NCBI GenBank assembly: GCA_030837825.1
Contig: JAUQYB010000104.1
Coordinates: 1-64,000, forward strand
Direction of reading: 5' to 3'
DNA: 64,000 nt
Source of the DNA: Albidovulum sp.
Lineage (GTDB): Bacteria > Pseudomonadota > Alphaproteobacteria > Rhodobacterales > Rhodobacteraceae
Below, one piece after another: positions 43,168-52,589 of this stretch. The translations under genes and the position numbers were made by a program. Each line of letters opens with the position of its first letter. Position 1 is the first letter of the stretch. Under the pieces are notes generated by a model that worked only from the letters and a program-made list of their open reading frames with translations, did not search any database and had not been told where the DNA came from.

Positions 43168-44505
43168 TCAGGCCGCGTGGGCCCCCTCGGCCGCGGCCGG
43201 GGTCTCGCCCAGCCGCTTGGCCTTCACCTCGGCGAAGGTCCGGCCGTCGCCATCGAGGATCGCGTCGCGGCCGGTCTCGGCCTGCCAGCGTTCGACGGCG
43301 ACATCGATATAGGCGGGGCTGATCTCCATCGCGAAGACGCGGCGGCCGTTTGCCTCGCCCGCCATGATTTGTGAGCCGGAGCCCGAGAACGGCTCGTAGC
43401 AGAGCCCGCCGCGGGCGACGTGCTGGCGCATCGGGATGCCGAAGGCGTCGAGCGGTTTCGGCGTCGGATGGTCCGGGCGCTCGTCCTTCGCGAAGGACGG
43501 CATTTCCCAGGTCGAAGGCAGCGTTTGCTCGGCCACCTTCGGCGGCCGGTTCGGGCGGCGCCAGCCCATGAAACAGGGCTCGTGCTTCCAGAGGTAATGC
43601 GAACGGGTGAGCACCCCGCGGTCCTTCACCCAGATGATCTGCTGGTGAACGAAGGCGCCCGCCTTCTCCCAGCAAGCCTCGAGCATCGCCTGGCGGCGGG
43701 AGGCGTGCCAGCAGTACCAGGCAGCGTCTTCGGCGATGGCCCCGGCGACCGCCGCCGCGATGAAGCCGTCGTAGAGTTCCGCGCCCTGGCTGCTGTCGTC
43801 CCAAGTGACGCCGTAGGACTGCGACCAGTCCTTGATCCGGGTCGGGTGGTTCGAGCCGTCGTAGTCGACGAGATACGGCGGGTCGGTCGCGAACAGCACG
43901 GCGCGCTCGCCGTTCATCAGCCGGCGGACGTCGTCGTGCGAGGTCGAGTCGCCGCAGAGCAGCCGGTGGTCGCCAAGGATCCAAAGATCGCCGGTGCGCG
44001 AGGCCGGGTTACGCGGCGGTTCGGGGATGGTCACCGAAGGCACCGAGCCCCCGGCGCCACCTTCCTCTTCACCGTCGTCTTCCGCGACGTAGGCCAGCAG
44101 CTTGTCCAGCTCGCCCTCCGAGAAGCCGACCAGCGACAGATCGTAGTCGTCCGCCAGCAGGTCCTGCAGCTCGGCCGAGAGAAGCGCCTCGTCCCAGCTG
44201 CCGAGTTCCGTGAGCTTGTTGTCCGCGATGCGATAGGCCCGGCACTGCGCCTCGGTCAGGTGGCCCAGCACGATTACCGGCGCCTCGGTCAGCCCGAGCT
44301 GCGTCGCGGCCAGCACCCGGCCATGGCCCGCGATCAGCTCCCCGTCCTCGGCGACGAGGCAGGGCACGGTCCAGCCGAACTCGGCCATGCTTGCGGCGAT
44401 CTTTGCGACCTGGTCGGGCCCGTGCACCTTCGCGTTCTTCGCGTAGGGTTGGAGGCGCGCAAGCGGCCACATCTCGATCCGCTCGGGGGCGAAGGCGAGG
44501 TTCAT
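43168..44505 (-). CDS. ParB-like domain plus DNA N6/N4 methyltransferase
   Basis: 445 residues. The N-terminal 110 have the ParB/sulfiredoxin-like pattern (LVAEDGELIAGHGRVLAA, then RIADNKLTELGSWD). The C-terminal part is an amino-methyltransferase with DPPY first and FSGSGSQ near the end, the beta-type motif order. The start at 44505 has an AGGAA motif 5 nt upstream; the longer frame begins in the repeat region. It methylates adenine or cytosine amino groups, most likely to protect phage DNA. Confidence 0.88.
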   Translation of the reverse strand: MNLAFAPERIEMWPLARLQPYAKNAKVHGPDQVAKIAASMAEFGWTVPCLVAEDGELIAGHGRVLAATQLGLTEAPVIVLGHLTEAQCRAYRIADNKLTELGSWDEALLSAELQDLLADDYDLSLVGFSEGELDKLLAYVAEDDGEEEGGAGGSVPSVTIPEPPRNPASRTGDLWILGDHRLLCGDSTSHDDVRRLMNGERAVLFATDPPYLVDYDGSNHPTRIKDWSQSYGVTWDDSSQGAELYDGFIAAAVAGAIAEDAAWYCWHASRRQAMLEACWEKAGAFVHQQIIWVKDRGVLTRSHYLWKHEPCFMGWRRPNRPPKVAEQTLPSTWEMPSFAKDERPDHPTPKPLDAFGIPMRQHVARGGLCYEPFSGSGSQIMAGEANGRRVFAMEISPAYIDVAVERWQAETGRDAILDGDGRTFAEVKAKRLGETPAAAEGAHAA

Positions 44506-44957
44506 GCAGGTTCCTGTCGATGATAGGTCGGCATCCGCCGGACTGGACTCCGGAGCGATGGGGTCCGCCGGCTTCCGGCTGGACTCCGGCATCCGCGGGG
44601 TGTCCACCCCGCGCGGCCGGTCAGACTTTTGAATTCACGAGGATTTCTTGGCGTTGCAGCTGAACGCTGGACTCCGGTGGCTTCCCAAAAATCTGGCCCT
44701 GTCGCTGGCGAAATGCCGAGCCAAGCCCGCCAGCATACGTTTCGGCCCGGAAAGGAACCGGAAAACAATGGCTTGGCTGCCTGGACCCCGGCTGGACCCC
44801 GGAAGCCAGCCCCGGTGTCCACCTCGGGATCAGCGTCGGTTCGCCTGAGCGCACGACCCCGAGTATATCGCCATGGATAGCGTCAGCGGGGCGATCCGTC
44901 TCGCCGTCCGGTGTATCGCCGAAAATTGTCTCACGAGCCCGTCGAGCCTTGACACAC
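44506..44957. repeat. Intergenic region with TGGACYCCGG repeats
   Basis: No credible gene. The decamer TGGACTCCGG occurs at 44544-44553, 44580-44589 and 44668-44677, and TGGACCCCGG at 44782-44791 and 44793-44802, all in the same orientation. An 8-bp inverted GC stem (CGGGGTGTCCACCCCG) lies at about 44596-44611. Short frames on either strand owe their openness to the repeats. It may be a regulatory or replication-related site. Confidence 0.55.
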
Positions 44958-45383
44958 TCAGTGCGCCGCCTGCGCCACCACGAACTCCATCGACCGCTTC
45001 CTCGGCACCCGCTTCCCGTTCAGTCGCCAGACGATGACCGCGATCCCGTACTGCCAGCGCCGGTTTGCGGTGGCACGGCTGAAACCCAGCTCCCAGCAGA
45101 TCGGCTTCCACGGCTTTCGGTTCGCCCGGCGCCAGAGCAGGCGCGCATCGGCAGGGTCGAGCCAGCGCAGCCAGAGCAGAGCATCCTCGGCCTGCGTGAT
45201 GTCACGCGGCCCGGGCTTGGGTCGGCGCATCCGAGGCTCTTGGCCGACCTGGTCGGCGAAGCTGTGGAAGTACTCGGGCCAGGCGTTGAAGTAGCCTTGC
45301 GGCTTCACCTCAGGCAGCGAGCGGAACACGTCGGCCGCGCTCTCGAGCTGGTCCTCGACCATGGTGGGTGTCCAGTCAGCCAT
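44958..45383 (-). CDS. DUF6362 family phage protein
   Basis: 141 residues starting MADWTPTMVEDQLESA. It contains GYFNAWPEYFHSFADQVGQ and LWLRWLDPADARLLW, then an HTH-like region ending QYGIAVIVWRLNGK, the DUF6362 signature. Possibly a DNA-binding protein or late regulator. The start overlaps the next gene's end by 8 bp. Confidence 0.75.
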   Translation of the reverse strand: MADWTPTMVEDQLESAADVFRSLPEVKPQGYFNAWPEYFHSFADQVGQEPRMRRPKPGPRDITQAEDALLWLRWLDPADARLLWRRANRKPWKPICWELGFSRATANRRWQYGIAVIVWRLNGKRVPRKRSMEFVVAQAAH

Positions 45384-45576
45384 TGGCGGCCTCCGGGTCG
45401 TTCGCCCGAGGCCCATACAGCTTCTCCCCGAGCTGACGCACCAGCTCGCGCTCCGGCCAGGTCAGCCGGTCGTCGTCGACGGAGACGGCGAGTAGACCCT
45501 CGTCATGCCAGCCATCGCGCTTCACCTGGTCCGGATCCCGGCGCGTGCCGCCGTAGCCTTTCGGATACCACCTCAT
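45376..45576 (-). CDS. Small phage protein, unknown function
   Basis: 66 residues starting MRWYPKGYGGTRRDPDQV. Charged and tryptophan-rich, with no recognised domain. It overlaps RuvC by 4 bp and DUF6362 by 8 bp, so it is part of the same operon. Confidence 0.6.
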   Translation of the reverse strand: MRWYPKGYGGTRRDPDQVKRDGWHDEGLLAVSVDDDRLTWPERELVRQLGEKLYGPRANDPEAANG

Positions 45577-46094
45577 CCCAGGCCCCCGTTCGTCTCGATC
45601 GCCCAGTGCAGAATGGCGATGGCGTCGGCCTCATTGTCGTCTGCGGGTGAGAACCCTCGTGCTCGCGCCGCGGCGATCATCGCCTCCTTGGGCGCGTTGC
45701 CCTTGCCGGTGGCGTGGCGCTTGATTGTGCCGACCGGAACACCCTCGTACGGAACGCCGCGCAGCTCGGCCCAAGAAGTCAGGGTTGCCATCAGCCCGCC
45801 GTAGATGTGGGCCGCGTCGGTGCCAGCGTGGCGGCGCACCTCCTCGAACCAGATCGCGGCGATGGGCCCGGACAGACGGTCGAGTTCGGTCAGCCAGTTG
45901 GTGAAACGGAGGTATCGCATGCCGCCGCCGTCGAAGCGTCCGGGACGAAAGCTGACCGTACCGCTGGTGATCAGTCCGTCATGGCTGCGAAGCGCCCAGC
46001 CGGTCGTGGTGCCGAGATCGAGGGCGAGGATACAGGACCGGGAGATCGCGCCCGTTTCGGGGCTCAGGTCCTGCGCGGGGATCGGTGTGTTCAT
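45573..46094 (-). CDS. RuvC-like Holliday junction resolvase
   Basis: 173 residues. ILALDLGTTTGWAL is the first RNase H-fold acidic motif, WFEEVRRH the second, and DDNEADAIAIL the C-terminal acidic pair. It resembles phage RuvC-type resolvases that cut branched replication intermediates before packaging. It lies just downstream of the repeat array at 46224-46520. Confidence 0.85.
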   Translation of the reverse strand: MNTPIPAQDLSPETGAISRSCILALDLGTTTGWALRSHDGLITSGTVSFRPGRFDGGGMRYLRFTNWLTELDRLSGPIAAIWFEEVRRHAGTDAAHIYGGLMATLTSWAELRGVPYEGVPVGTIKRHATGKGNAPKEAMIAAARARGFSPADDNEADAIAILHWAIETNGGLG

Positions 46095-46792
46095 CGTGAA
46101 GGCTCACAAGCTGTGGGCCTTCGGCTTCGGTCACCGCAAGATTTAGCATCCGGCGGGTCGGCGCCAAAGCGAAAACGACCAGGGACGACGCGGCGGGCTA
46201 AGATCGACGCGCTGCCCGTCCCGGTCCCAACCTCCGAGCGCGTGGTCCCAACCTTCGAGGGGGTTGGGACAAGCCTTTATTGTTTTACTCCAATGGCTTG
46301 AACGGATGCGGTCCCAACCTCGGTTTCCCCAACGGGGGTCCTTCTCTTTTCGTATAGAAAAACATGTTCCCGACCTTTTCCGTTCTCCCACATGAATGTG
46401 TAGCAAAAGGTTGGGACCACAAGGCGAGGTTGGGGACACCGTTGTTTTTGAACGGCTTTTCGTGTCCCCAACCTCCTCGGGAGGTTGGGACAGGGTTGGG
46501 ACTACTGGGGAGGTTGGGACAGACGATCCGGCAGCCATGTAATCCACGGTGCCTTGAAGCCGGAAGCAAGCCGGTGTTCGACCAAGACGTCACTGGACTG
46601 AGTGCAGGTGTATCGGCAGCTGCTTGCTGCCGTGTCGACCTCGGCTGTCAGGGAGAAAGCCAAATCCGGTATGCGAACACATCGCCGCTTGTTACTATAT
46701 CTGGGAGTGCGAAGAGGGTCTCTCCTCAACGCGTTGTAGCCTTAGGGTTTGGAAATGCGAGTATTGGCGTGCCAATCGAAGAAGTTGCCGTG
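46095..46792. repeat. Array of AGGTTGGGAC repeats upstream of ruvC and the nuclease gene
   Basis: Ten copies of AGGTTGGGAC or its complement, two with one extra base, at 46224, 46245, 46261, 46311, 46408, 46427, 46464, 46482, 46493 and 46511. Pairs at 46245/46261 and 46464/46482 form near-perfect hairpins. The array lies between divergent genes: ruvC on the minus strand and the 1,055-residue nuclease on the plus strand. The remaining 270 bp up to 46792 look non-coding. It could be iterons of a replication origin, or operators. The open frames here on both strands follow from the repeats. Confidence 0.65.
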
Positions 46793-49700
46793 ATGATCGA
46801 CGAGGTGCCCTCACCGTCGGAGTTCATGCGAATGCGGCGTCCAGAGCAGTTCTCGGATAGCTCTGAACGGTCGCTTTATCGCTTGTCGCGCGACGTGCTG
46901 GAACAACGACTGGAGACGCTCACAGCACGAAACGACATGCAGGCGTTTGAGCGGTTCGCGAGGGCTCTCTGCGAGCGCTTTGTCTGTCCGTTCCTGAAGC
47001 CGGCAACGGGTCCGGAAGGTGGGGGAGATGGCAAGGTCGATACTGAGAGCATCAGGACCGCCGAGGAGGTCGTCGAGCGCCACTTCGAGGGCCGCGCTGA
47101 CCGCGGCAACGAGAGGTGGGGTTTTGCTTTCAGTACCAAGAGGGATTGGAAGGCAAAGGCACGCGCTGATGTGGCTGGGATGGTCGGAACTCGGCGAGGC
47201 TACAAGACGGCATTCTTCGTCACATCTCGTTACGCGCGATCAAAAGATCGCTCTGAGCTGCAAGATGCGCTGGCGGCCGAGCATGGCATCTTGGTGGAAA
47301 TTCTCGACCGGAATTGGATTGTAGACAACGTCATTGAAAAGGATGCCCGCGATCTCGCCTATATCCATCTCGGCATTGGCGAAAAGGTCGAGGAATCGAA
47401 GATTGGGCCGCGCGACAGGGAGCGCCGGGAAAGGTTGGCGTCGTTGGATCGTGACCTCGAAGCTCCCGACCGGGCAGCGGAGGCGCCGCTAGCCGTAGTG
47501 AAATGCGCGCTGGACGCCGCAATCCTGTCCCGAGAACTTGAGCGACCACGATATGAGACTGACGGCCGCTTCGAGCGAGCCATACGGCTCGCCGACCGCC
47601 ATGGAGCGGACCGACACAGCCTCGCGGCGCGCTACGAGAAGCTTTGGACGGCACTGCACTGGTTCGACGATATTGGGGCCGTCCGCGATGGCTACCGCGA
47701 CATCGAGGAGCGCGCCCTCGCTCTCAATCACGCATCCGCAATCGAGAGGGCCACGAACCTGCTTTTCGGGCTGTCAGGACCGTTTGCCCAAGCCACCTCA
47801 GACGGTGTGGATGTCGACGTACAAGCGGCATGGGAACGTCTGGAGGCCAGTCTTGAGTCGATGTGGAATGACGAGACTCTGCCCAACAACAGGCTGACCG
47901 CCCGGACGCTTCTGTTGATGCGTGGCATTATGGTGGACCTGGCAGCCAGCGACCTGAGTTCGATCGAGACACGACTATCGCAGATCATCGAAATCATCGA
48001 CGCCGCCCGCGGATTGATGGAGTATGACTTTGATCGCTTGGAGCAGCTCGTGGAAATGCTCGGCGAGACGCTCGGAGGAAACGCAACGTTGTCCCGCGTC
48101 GTCGACCATCTTGGCGACGCGCTTCAACAACGGCGCGGTGAGACGGCACGTGGTATGCTTTTCTTGCGCCGCGCTCGGCAACTTGACATCGAACGGGATC
48201 GGTTCGAGGTTATTCGCCGCCTTGGCACCGTTGTCGAATGCCTGACAAAGGAAGAGCACCTCGATGAGTTGGTGGAAGCGGCATACCTGCTCGCTGTAGC
48301 CTATCGCGGGGCCGGGCTACCATGGGCGGCTAGAGCCACCGCTTTGTTCGGTCTATCAGCAATCGTGATACAAGCCGAAAAGTCGTCGGTGCCCCCGAGT
48401 GAGATACTTCCCACATTCCTCCTGTTGGGATGGATCGATCTGGAACTTGGTCTTGTCGCGGAGTTACTGGACGTCGTCGCAGTCTCACGCGGCATCCTTG
48501 GATCGTTGCCCTTCGACGAAGATTCGAAGAATAGAGCACGCGAAACACTTCAGACTTTCGACTTCTCACTCGGAGGCAAATTCCTGAATGCGCGGGAGGC
48601 GGATCTGTCAGCCTTCCAGAGCTTGCCCGATGTCCTCATGGCAATCGAGTTACCGGCAGCATCCACTTGCCTCTTATATGCTCTTGGCCACGAAGACGAA
48701 GCTCTCGGCCCGGCGATCGAAGATCGCGCAACAAATCTTGAAATGCTTGCTCAGCTTTCGGCGCAACCCGCTTGCGCCCTGCCTCGCCATGGCCTGATCG
48801 GAGAATTCGACGGTCCATTCGCCTTCACAACGGATGTCCTCGGGCTGCAGCTGACGATCTCCGGCGACAAGGGAGCGAGATGCGCCTTGGTTGCGCAACT
48901 CCTGATCTCAATGGCTGAAACGCTTCTGGCGACCGGTTTCGAAGCCGGCTTCGCCGCACATCGCGAGCGCTACGAGGTGCGTGTAGTGTTGAGCGATGTG
49001 ATTGCGGCTCCTTTCCCGAAGTTTGACGAGACCGCGTCGCAGGACCTGCTCGAATGGCCAGCCGATTGGAATCCGGCTGAGCCAAGGACAGCATCGGATG
49101 CGCGAGATGCATTGCTGACGACAGTCGCGTACATCATTGGTCAGACCTGCATCTTGAAGGACGGGACCGAGTCGCTTGAGACGCTCCTCGACAGCGATAC
49201 GGCAATCAGCCGGATCATGACTTCGCTCGGATTGGGTGTCAGCATGAGCCGGGTATTGAAGGAGACGCCGGTCACGCCTGCCAGCATCGCGGATCATTTT
49301 CGTGCTGATCCCCCACGGCCTTTTCCTTTTCGAGCGGTTCTTCCATTGCCCGAAGTTTCCGCGCCAGAAGGACCGACGTCAGGTGACACGACGGATCAGC
49401 CATTCGGGGCAATACGCAGCCATCGAGAACTGAAGACCCGATCTCTCATTGACGTCCCGCTCTGGAACGCCGCGAAATGGAGGGGTGTCGCGGTGATGAA
49501 GCTGTCACTTGTCGGTCTGCCCATTCTGGCTTTGATGTTCGAGAATTCCGATGCCGGTTATCGCATCTTCGAAGCCTGGCGGGAGAGGCTGGGGTCGGAA
49601 GATGAAGCCGGTGAACTCCTGGTGACTATCGTGACGGACCTGCCGGGTCGTCCGAGATCGCACTACGCCGTCATTCTGACGACCAACTTGGAAGCGCGGC

Positions 49701-49960
49701 CGGTGATCGGCGAGATGTTTTTCGTGGTCGCAAGATCACTGATCATGGAACCGAGTTCGGGAGAGAACCTGCAGCTATTCCTCCGTGATTGGGGGCGCAA
49801 CGGAGCTTTCCTTATCGGCGGTGCTTCAATGCCCCAAGATGTCAGGCCACCTGAACTGCGGAAGGAAACCACGATCCTCAAGAGGCACCTGCGGGTGGCG
49901 CGGCACGAGGATCTGGAAGAGTACGAAGTCGGTTTTCTTGGCGGCTCGAAGGGAGTCTAG
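46793..49960 (+). CDS. Large cargo protein with N-terminal PD-(D/E)XK-like nuclease domain
   Basis: 1,055 residues from ATG 46793 (the frame is open further upstream but non-coding). Residues 40-190 resemble a restriction-endonuclease fold: GPEGGGDGKVD (D79, D83), then FAFSTK (K116), then FFVTSRYARSKDR and ILDRNW. The remaining 850 residues are helical, like TPR or other solenoid repeats. Similar N-terminal blocks occur in large proteins of defence loci, so a phage-borne defence effector is likely by inference. It is transcribed against the surrounding early operon, the sign of an independent cargo gene. No ATPase motif is seen. Confidence 0.65.
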   Translation: MIDEVPSPSEFMRMRRPEQFSDSSERSLYRLSRDVLEQRLETLTARNDMQAFERFARALCERFVCPFLKPATGPEGGGDGKVDTESIRTAEEVVERHFEGRADRGNERWGFAFSTKRDWKAKARADVAGMVGTRRGYKTAFFVTSRYARSKDRSELQDALAAEHGILVEILDRNWIVDNVIEKDARDLAYIHLGIGEKVEESKIGPRDRERRERLASLDRDLEAPDRAAEAPLAVVKCALDAAILSRELERPRYETDGRFERAIRLADRHGADRHSLAARYEKLWTALHWFDDIGAVRDGYRDIEERALALNHASAIERATNLLFGLSGPFAQATSDGVDVDVQAAWERLEASLESMWNDETLPNNRLTARTLLLMRGIMVDLAASDLSSIETRLSQIIEIIDAARGLMEYDFDRLEQLVEMLGETLGGNATLSRVVDHLGDALQQRRGETARGMLFLRRARQLDIERDRFEVIRRLGTVVECLTKEEHLDELVEAAYLLAVAYRGAGLPWAARATALFGLSAIVIQAEKSSVPPSEILPTFLLLGWIDLELGLVAELLDVVAVSRGILGSLPFDEDSKNRARETLQTFDFSLGGKFLNAREADLSAFQSLPDVLMAIELPAASTCLLYALGHEDEALGPAIEDRATNLEMLAQLSAQPACALPRHGLIGEFDGPFAFTTDVLGLQLTISGDKGARCALVAQLLISMAETLLATGFEAGFAAHRERYEVRVVLSDVIAAPFPKFDETASQDLLEWPADWNPAEPRTASDARDALLTTVAYIIGQTCILKDGTESLETLLDSDTAISRIMTSLGLGVSMSRVLKETPVTPASIADHFRADPPRPFPFRAVLPLPEVSAPEGPTSGDTTDQPFGAIRSHRELKTRSLIDVPLWNAAKWRGVAVMKLSLVGLPILALMFENSDAGYRIFEAWRERLGSEDEAGELLVTIVTDLPGRPRSHYAVILTTNLEARPVIGEMFFVVARSLIMEPSSGENLQLFLRDWGRNGAFLIGGASMPQDVRPPELRKETTILKRHLRVARHEDLEEYEVGFLGGSKGV

Positions 49961-49983
49961 ATCGTCCCATGGTTTAGGGTCAG

Positions 49984-52581
49984 TCAAGTCCGATCCTGCC
50001 CCCTCCGATACCGCCACTCCCGCGGCGCCTCACGGCCGCCCTCGTCGCGGCGTCGGTACCGCTCCCAGCCATTTGCCTTGAGGTAGGCCGAGACGCGCAT
50101 CTGGTCGCCTCGGGTCCAACGGGCGGGTTCGAGCCCGATGGCCTCCTCGAGGATCTCGCCGACCGACACATCTCTCAGCGGCTCCGGGCGCGGCACGCTC
50201 TCGGTGCGGGAGTTGTCGTAGTCGGGGAAGCCATCGGAGACGGTGCGGATCTCGTGCGTCAGCCAGTGTTCGATCAGGTCGTCCCAGGCGTCCGACTGGT
50301 AGCGGCGGTCCTGTTCCTCGCGGGCTTCCTCCAGCAGCGCCGGGTCGTCGATCCACCAGATTGCGCCGGCGCGGAAGCGGTGGACGGCCTCCGCCCAGAG
50401 CTGGTCCCGGTCACGCGCGAGCGCAGCGATGTCTATGGCGCCGCAGCGCAACGGCCAGAAACGACGATTGCCGGTCTCGTCGCGAAGGTAGGTGTCGGGG
50501 TTCACGGTGCCGGCAAACACGCACTGTCGGGGCACCTCGACGGTGTAGCGGCCATAGGGCGGACGGAAGCGGTCGGTGGTGCGGGTCAGGAAGGCCTTGA
50601 TGCGCGAGACTTCGGCGCGACCAATGGCATCGAGTTCGGCGATCTCCACGATCCAGACGCCCTGCATGTGCAGCGCGGCGTCCTTCGACCCGAGCTCGGG
50701 CAGTTCGTCGGTGAACCATTCCTCACCGGCCAGCACCTTGATCGCCGTGGACTTGCGCGCGCCCTGCGGCCCCTCGAGGATCAGCATGTGGTCGGCCTTC
50801 ACGCCGGGCCGGTAGATGCGGGCGATGGCCGAGATCAGCCAGAGCGCGCCGATGGTGTGGTTGAACGCCGTGGGCTCGGCGCCGAGACAGGCGCTCGTCC
50901 ACGTCTCGATCCGGGGCGTGCCGTCCCATTTCAGGGTGTCGAGCCAGTCGCGGACGGGATGGATGCGCAGCTCGCGGGCGACGGCGCCGACAGCGCGGCT
51001 CACGACCACCGGGGCGACGTTGATGCCGCGGAGTTGCAGCCATTCGGCGGTGCGGATGTCGTCGGCGTCCTCCCAGGGGCGCGGGAGGGGGGCGATTCCG
51101 GCGTCCCACGGCAGCGGCTGGCGCACCACGATCTCCTGCCCGAACTCATCGAAGGCGAGCACGCCGGCAAAGGCCGGATCGGAGGTCAGTGCGACGATGA
51201 CGTTAGCTTCGTTTCGCTCGGGCGCACCCGCGAGGTCGAGCCGCAGGCGCCTGAACCAGGAAGGCTTCGGGATCGGCGCGTTTGGATCGCCGGTGGCGTT
51301 TACGCGGCGGCGGAGCTCGGCCAGCTGCTGCGTCAGGACCGACATGCCGATCCCGGTCGCGGACTTGATCCGCGCGATGACCTGCCGTTCGGGCAGCGGG
51401 TCGAGCCTTGCCAACGCGATGCGCCCGAGCAGCGTGGACAGGGCTTCGAACTCGGGCGGATTGGTCAGCGCCTCGGCAGCGGCGATCAGGGTCGCGGGAT
51501 CGTCTGCGGAGGCGACGACGGGTGTGACCGTTTCAGGGTCGACCGTATCTCCGGCCTGCGGCTCGGCTGCGGTATCTGTCTCGTGCGCGTAATCCTCGGC
51601 GCGAGCGCCGCGCTGCAGATCGTCGTTGAAGTCGTCGCCGTGGAGCGGCGCGACGATCTCGTTCGGGATGTCGGCCCTGTTCAAACGGTCCGAGAGCGTT
51701 GCGGCCGCCTGGCGGCCGGCGTCTCCGGCATCGGCGTAGATGGTGACGCGCCGGGCACCCTCGGGCCACTGGAACCGCGCCAGACCGTCGGCCGACAGCG
51801 CCGCCCAGACCGACATGCCGAAGAGCGCGTGCGCGGCGAGCGCCGTCTCGATCCCCTCGGCGATGCCGATTTGACCATCCTCCGGCATCGGTAACAGCCG
51901 GACCACGGCATCCTTCACGCTGCCCAGCATCTTCTTGCCCGGAGGCGCCTTGGCGCTGCCGTCGTCGAGCAGGAAGGTGCGATGGATACCCGGCGCGCGC
52001 TCCCCGCCCGGCAGCCGCAGGATCGCGATGAGGCCGGGCCAGCCACGGCAGCTGTCGAAGTCCGGCAAGTCGGGATGGAACAACAAGTCGGACGATCCGG
52101 GATCCGACAGCCCGCGCGCGCGCAGATAGGTCTCGCCCAGCGTGCCCGCGAGTGGAACGGCCCCGTCGACGAGACGTGCGATCTCGGAAGAATGATCCGG
52201 GCGCGCGCGCAAGGGCGCCGCCGGCGCAGGCCGCGGCGCTGGATGGACCATACCCGCGAGCCGCGCCGCCTCGTCGAAGAGCGCGCCATCGCAAAGGCCG
52301 GTCGCCTGGGCGATCAGGTCGATGGGACCGGCCCGCTCGCCGGTGGCGTAGTCGAAGCCCCAGCCGGCATAGGGCCCGTCGAGATGGATGGTGCAGGAGC
52401 CCTCCTTCCGTGGCGGGCGCCCGGAGAGGTCGGCGCAGCGCAAGGAACGACGGTCGCGCGCCAGCCGGGCCTCCGGGAAGAGCCCCGGCAGCCAGTCGGC
52501 GGCGGTGCAGGCCAGCCGCTCCTTCACCGCCGCGAGATCGTGCCGGGTCTTCGGGACCGCGATGTCGTTGAGGTCGATCAT
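49984..52581 (-). CDS. Toprim / VapE-type primase-helicase
   Basis: 865 residues. N-terminal zinc-binding-like and Toprim domains (GIAEGIETALAA near 242, YADAGDAG near 282) precede a VapE/DUF3987-type helicase with Walker A EGPQGARKST near 605 and the conserved FAGTVNPDTYLRD block. It synthesises primers and unwinds DNA for phage replication. The start (MIDLNDIAVP) is set at 52581; longer versions overlap the helicase gene. It converges with the cargo nuclease, 23 bp away. Confidence 0.85.
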   Translation of the reverse strand: MIDLNDIAVPKTRHDLAAVKERLACTAADWLPGLFPEARLARDRRSLRCADLSGRPPRKEGSCTIHLDGPYAGWGFDYATGERAGPIDLIAQATGLCDGALFDEAARLAGMVHPAPRPAPAAPLRARPDHSSEIARLVDGAVPLAGTLGETYLRARGLSDPGSSDLLFHPDLPDFDSCRGWPGLIAILRLPGGERAPGIHRTFLLDDGSAKAPPGKKMLGSVKDAVVRLLPMPEDGQIGIAEGIETALAAHALFGMSVWAALSADGLARFQWPEGARRVTIYADAGDAGRQAAATLSDRLNRADIPNEIVAPLHGDDFNDDLQRGARAEDYAHETDTAAEPQAGDTVDPETVTPVVASADDPATLIAAAEALTNPPEFEALSTLLGRIALARLDPLPERQVIARIKSATGIGMSVLTQQLAELRRRVNATGDPNAPIPKPSWFRRLRLDLAGAPERNEANVIVALTSDPAFAGVLAFDEFGQEIVVRQPLPWDAGIAPLPRPWEDADDIRTAEWLQLRGINVAPVVVSRAVGAVARELRIHPVRDWLDTLKWDGTPRIETWTSACLGAEPTAFNHTIGALWLISAIARIYRPGVKADHMLILEGPQGARKSTAIKVLAGEEWFTDELPELGSKDAALHMQGVWIVEIAELDAIGRAEVSRIKAFLTRTTDRFRPPYGRYTVEVPRQCVFAGTVNPDTYLRDETGNRRFWPLRCGAIDIAALARDRDQLWAEAVHRFRAGAIWWIDDPALLEEAREEQDRRYQSDAWDDLIEHWLTHEIRTVSDGFPDYDNSRTESVPRPEPLRDVSVGEILEEAIGLEPARWTRGDQMRVSAYLKANGWERYRRRDEGGREAPREWRYRRGQDRT

Positions 52582-52589
52582 CGCGCCCC

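Noticed and set aside
44621..44880. Short frames on both strands in the TGGACYCCGG region
   Set aside because: Open only because of the repeats; no start signals or family resemblance.
46224..46520. CRISPR array
   Set aside because: Repeats are only 10 bp, in mixed orientation, with irregular spacing, and no cas genes are present.
46143..46547. Minus-strand 134-residue frame with repeated Gly-Trp-Asp
   Set aside because: The repeats come from the AGGTTGGGAC DNA array and occur in both orientations, which argues for a DNA-level function.
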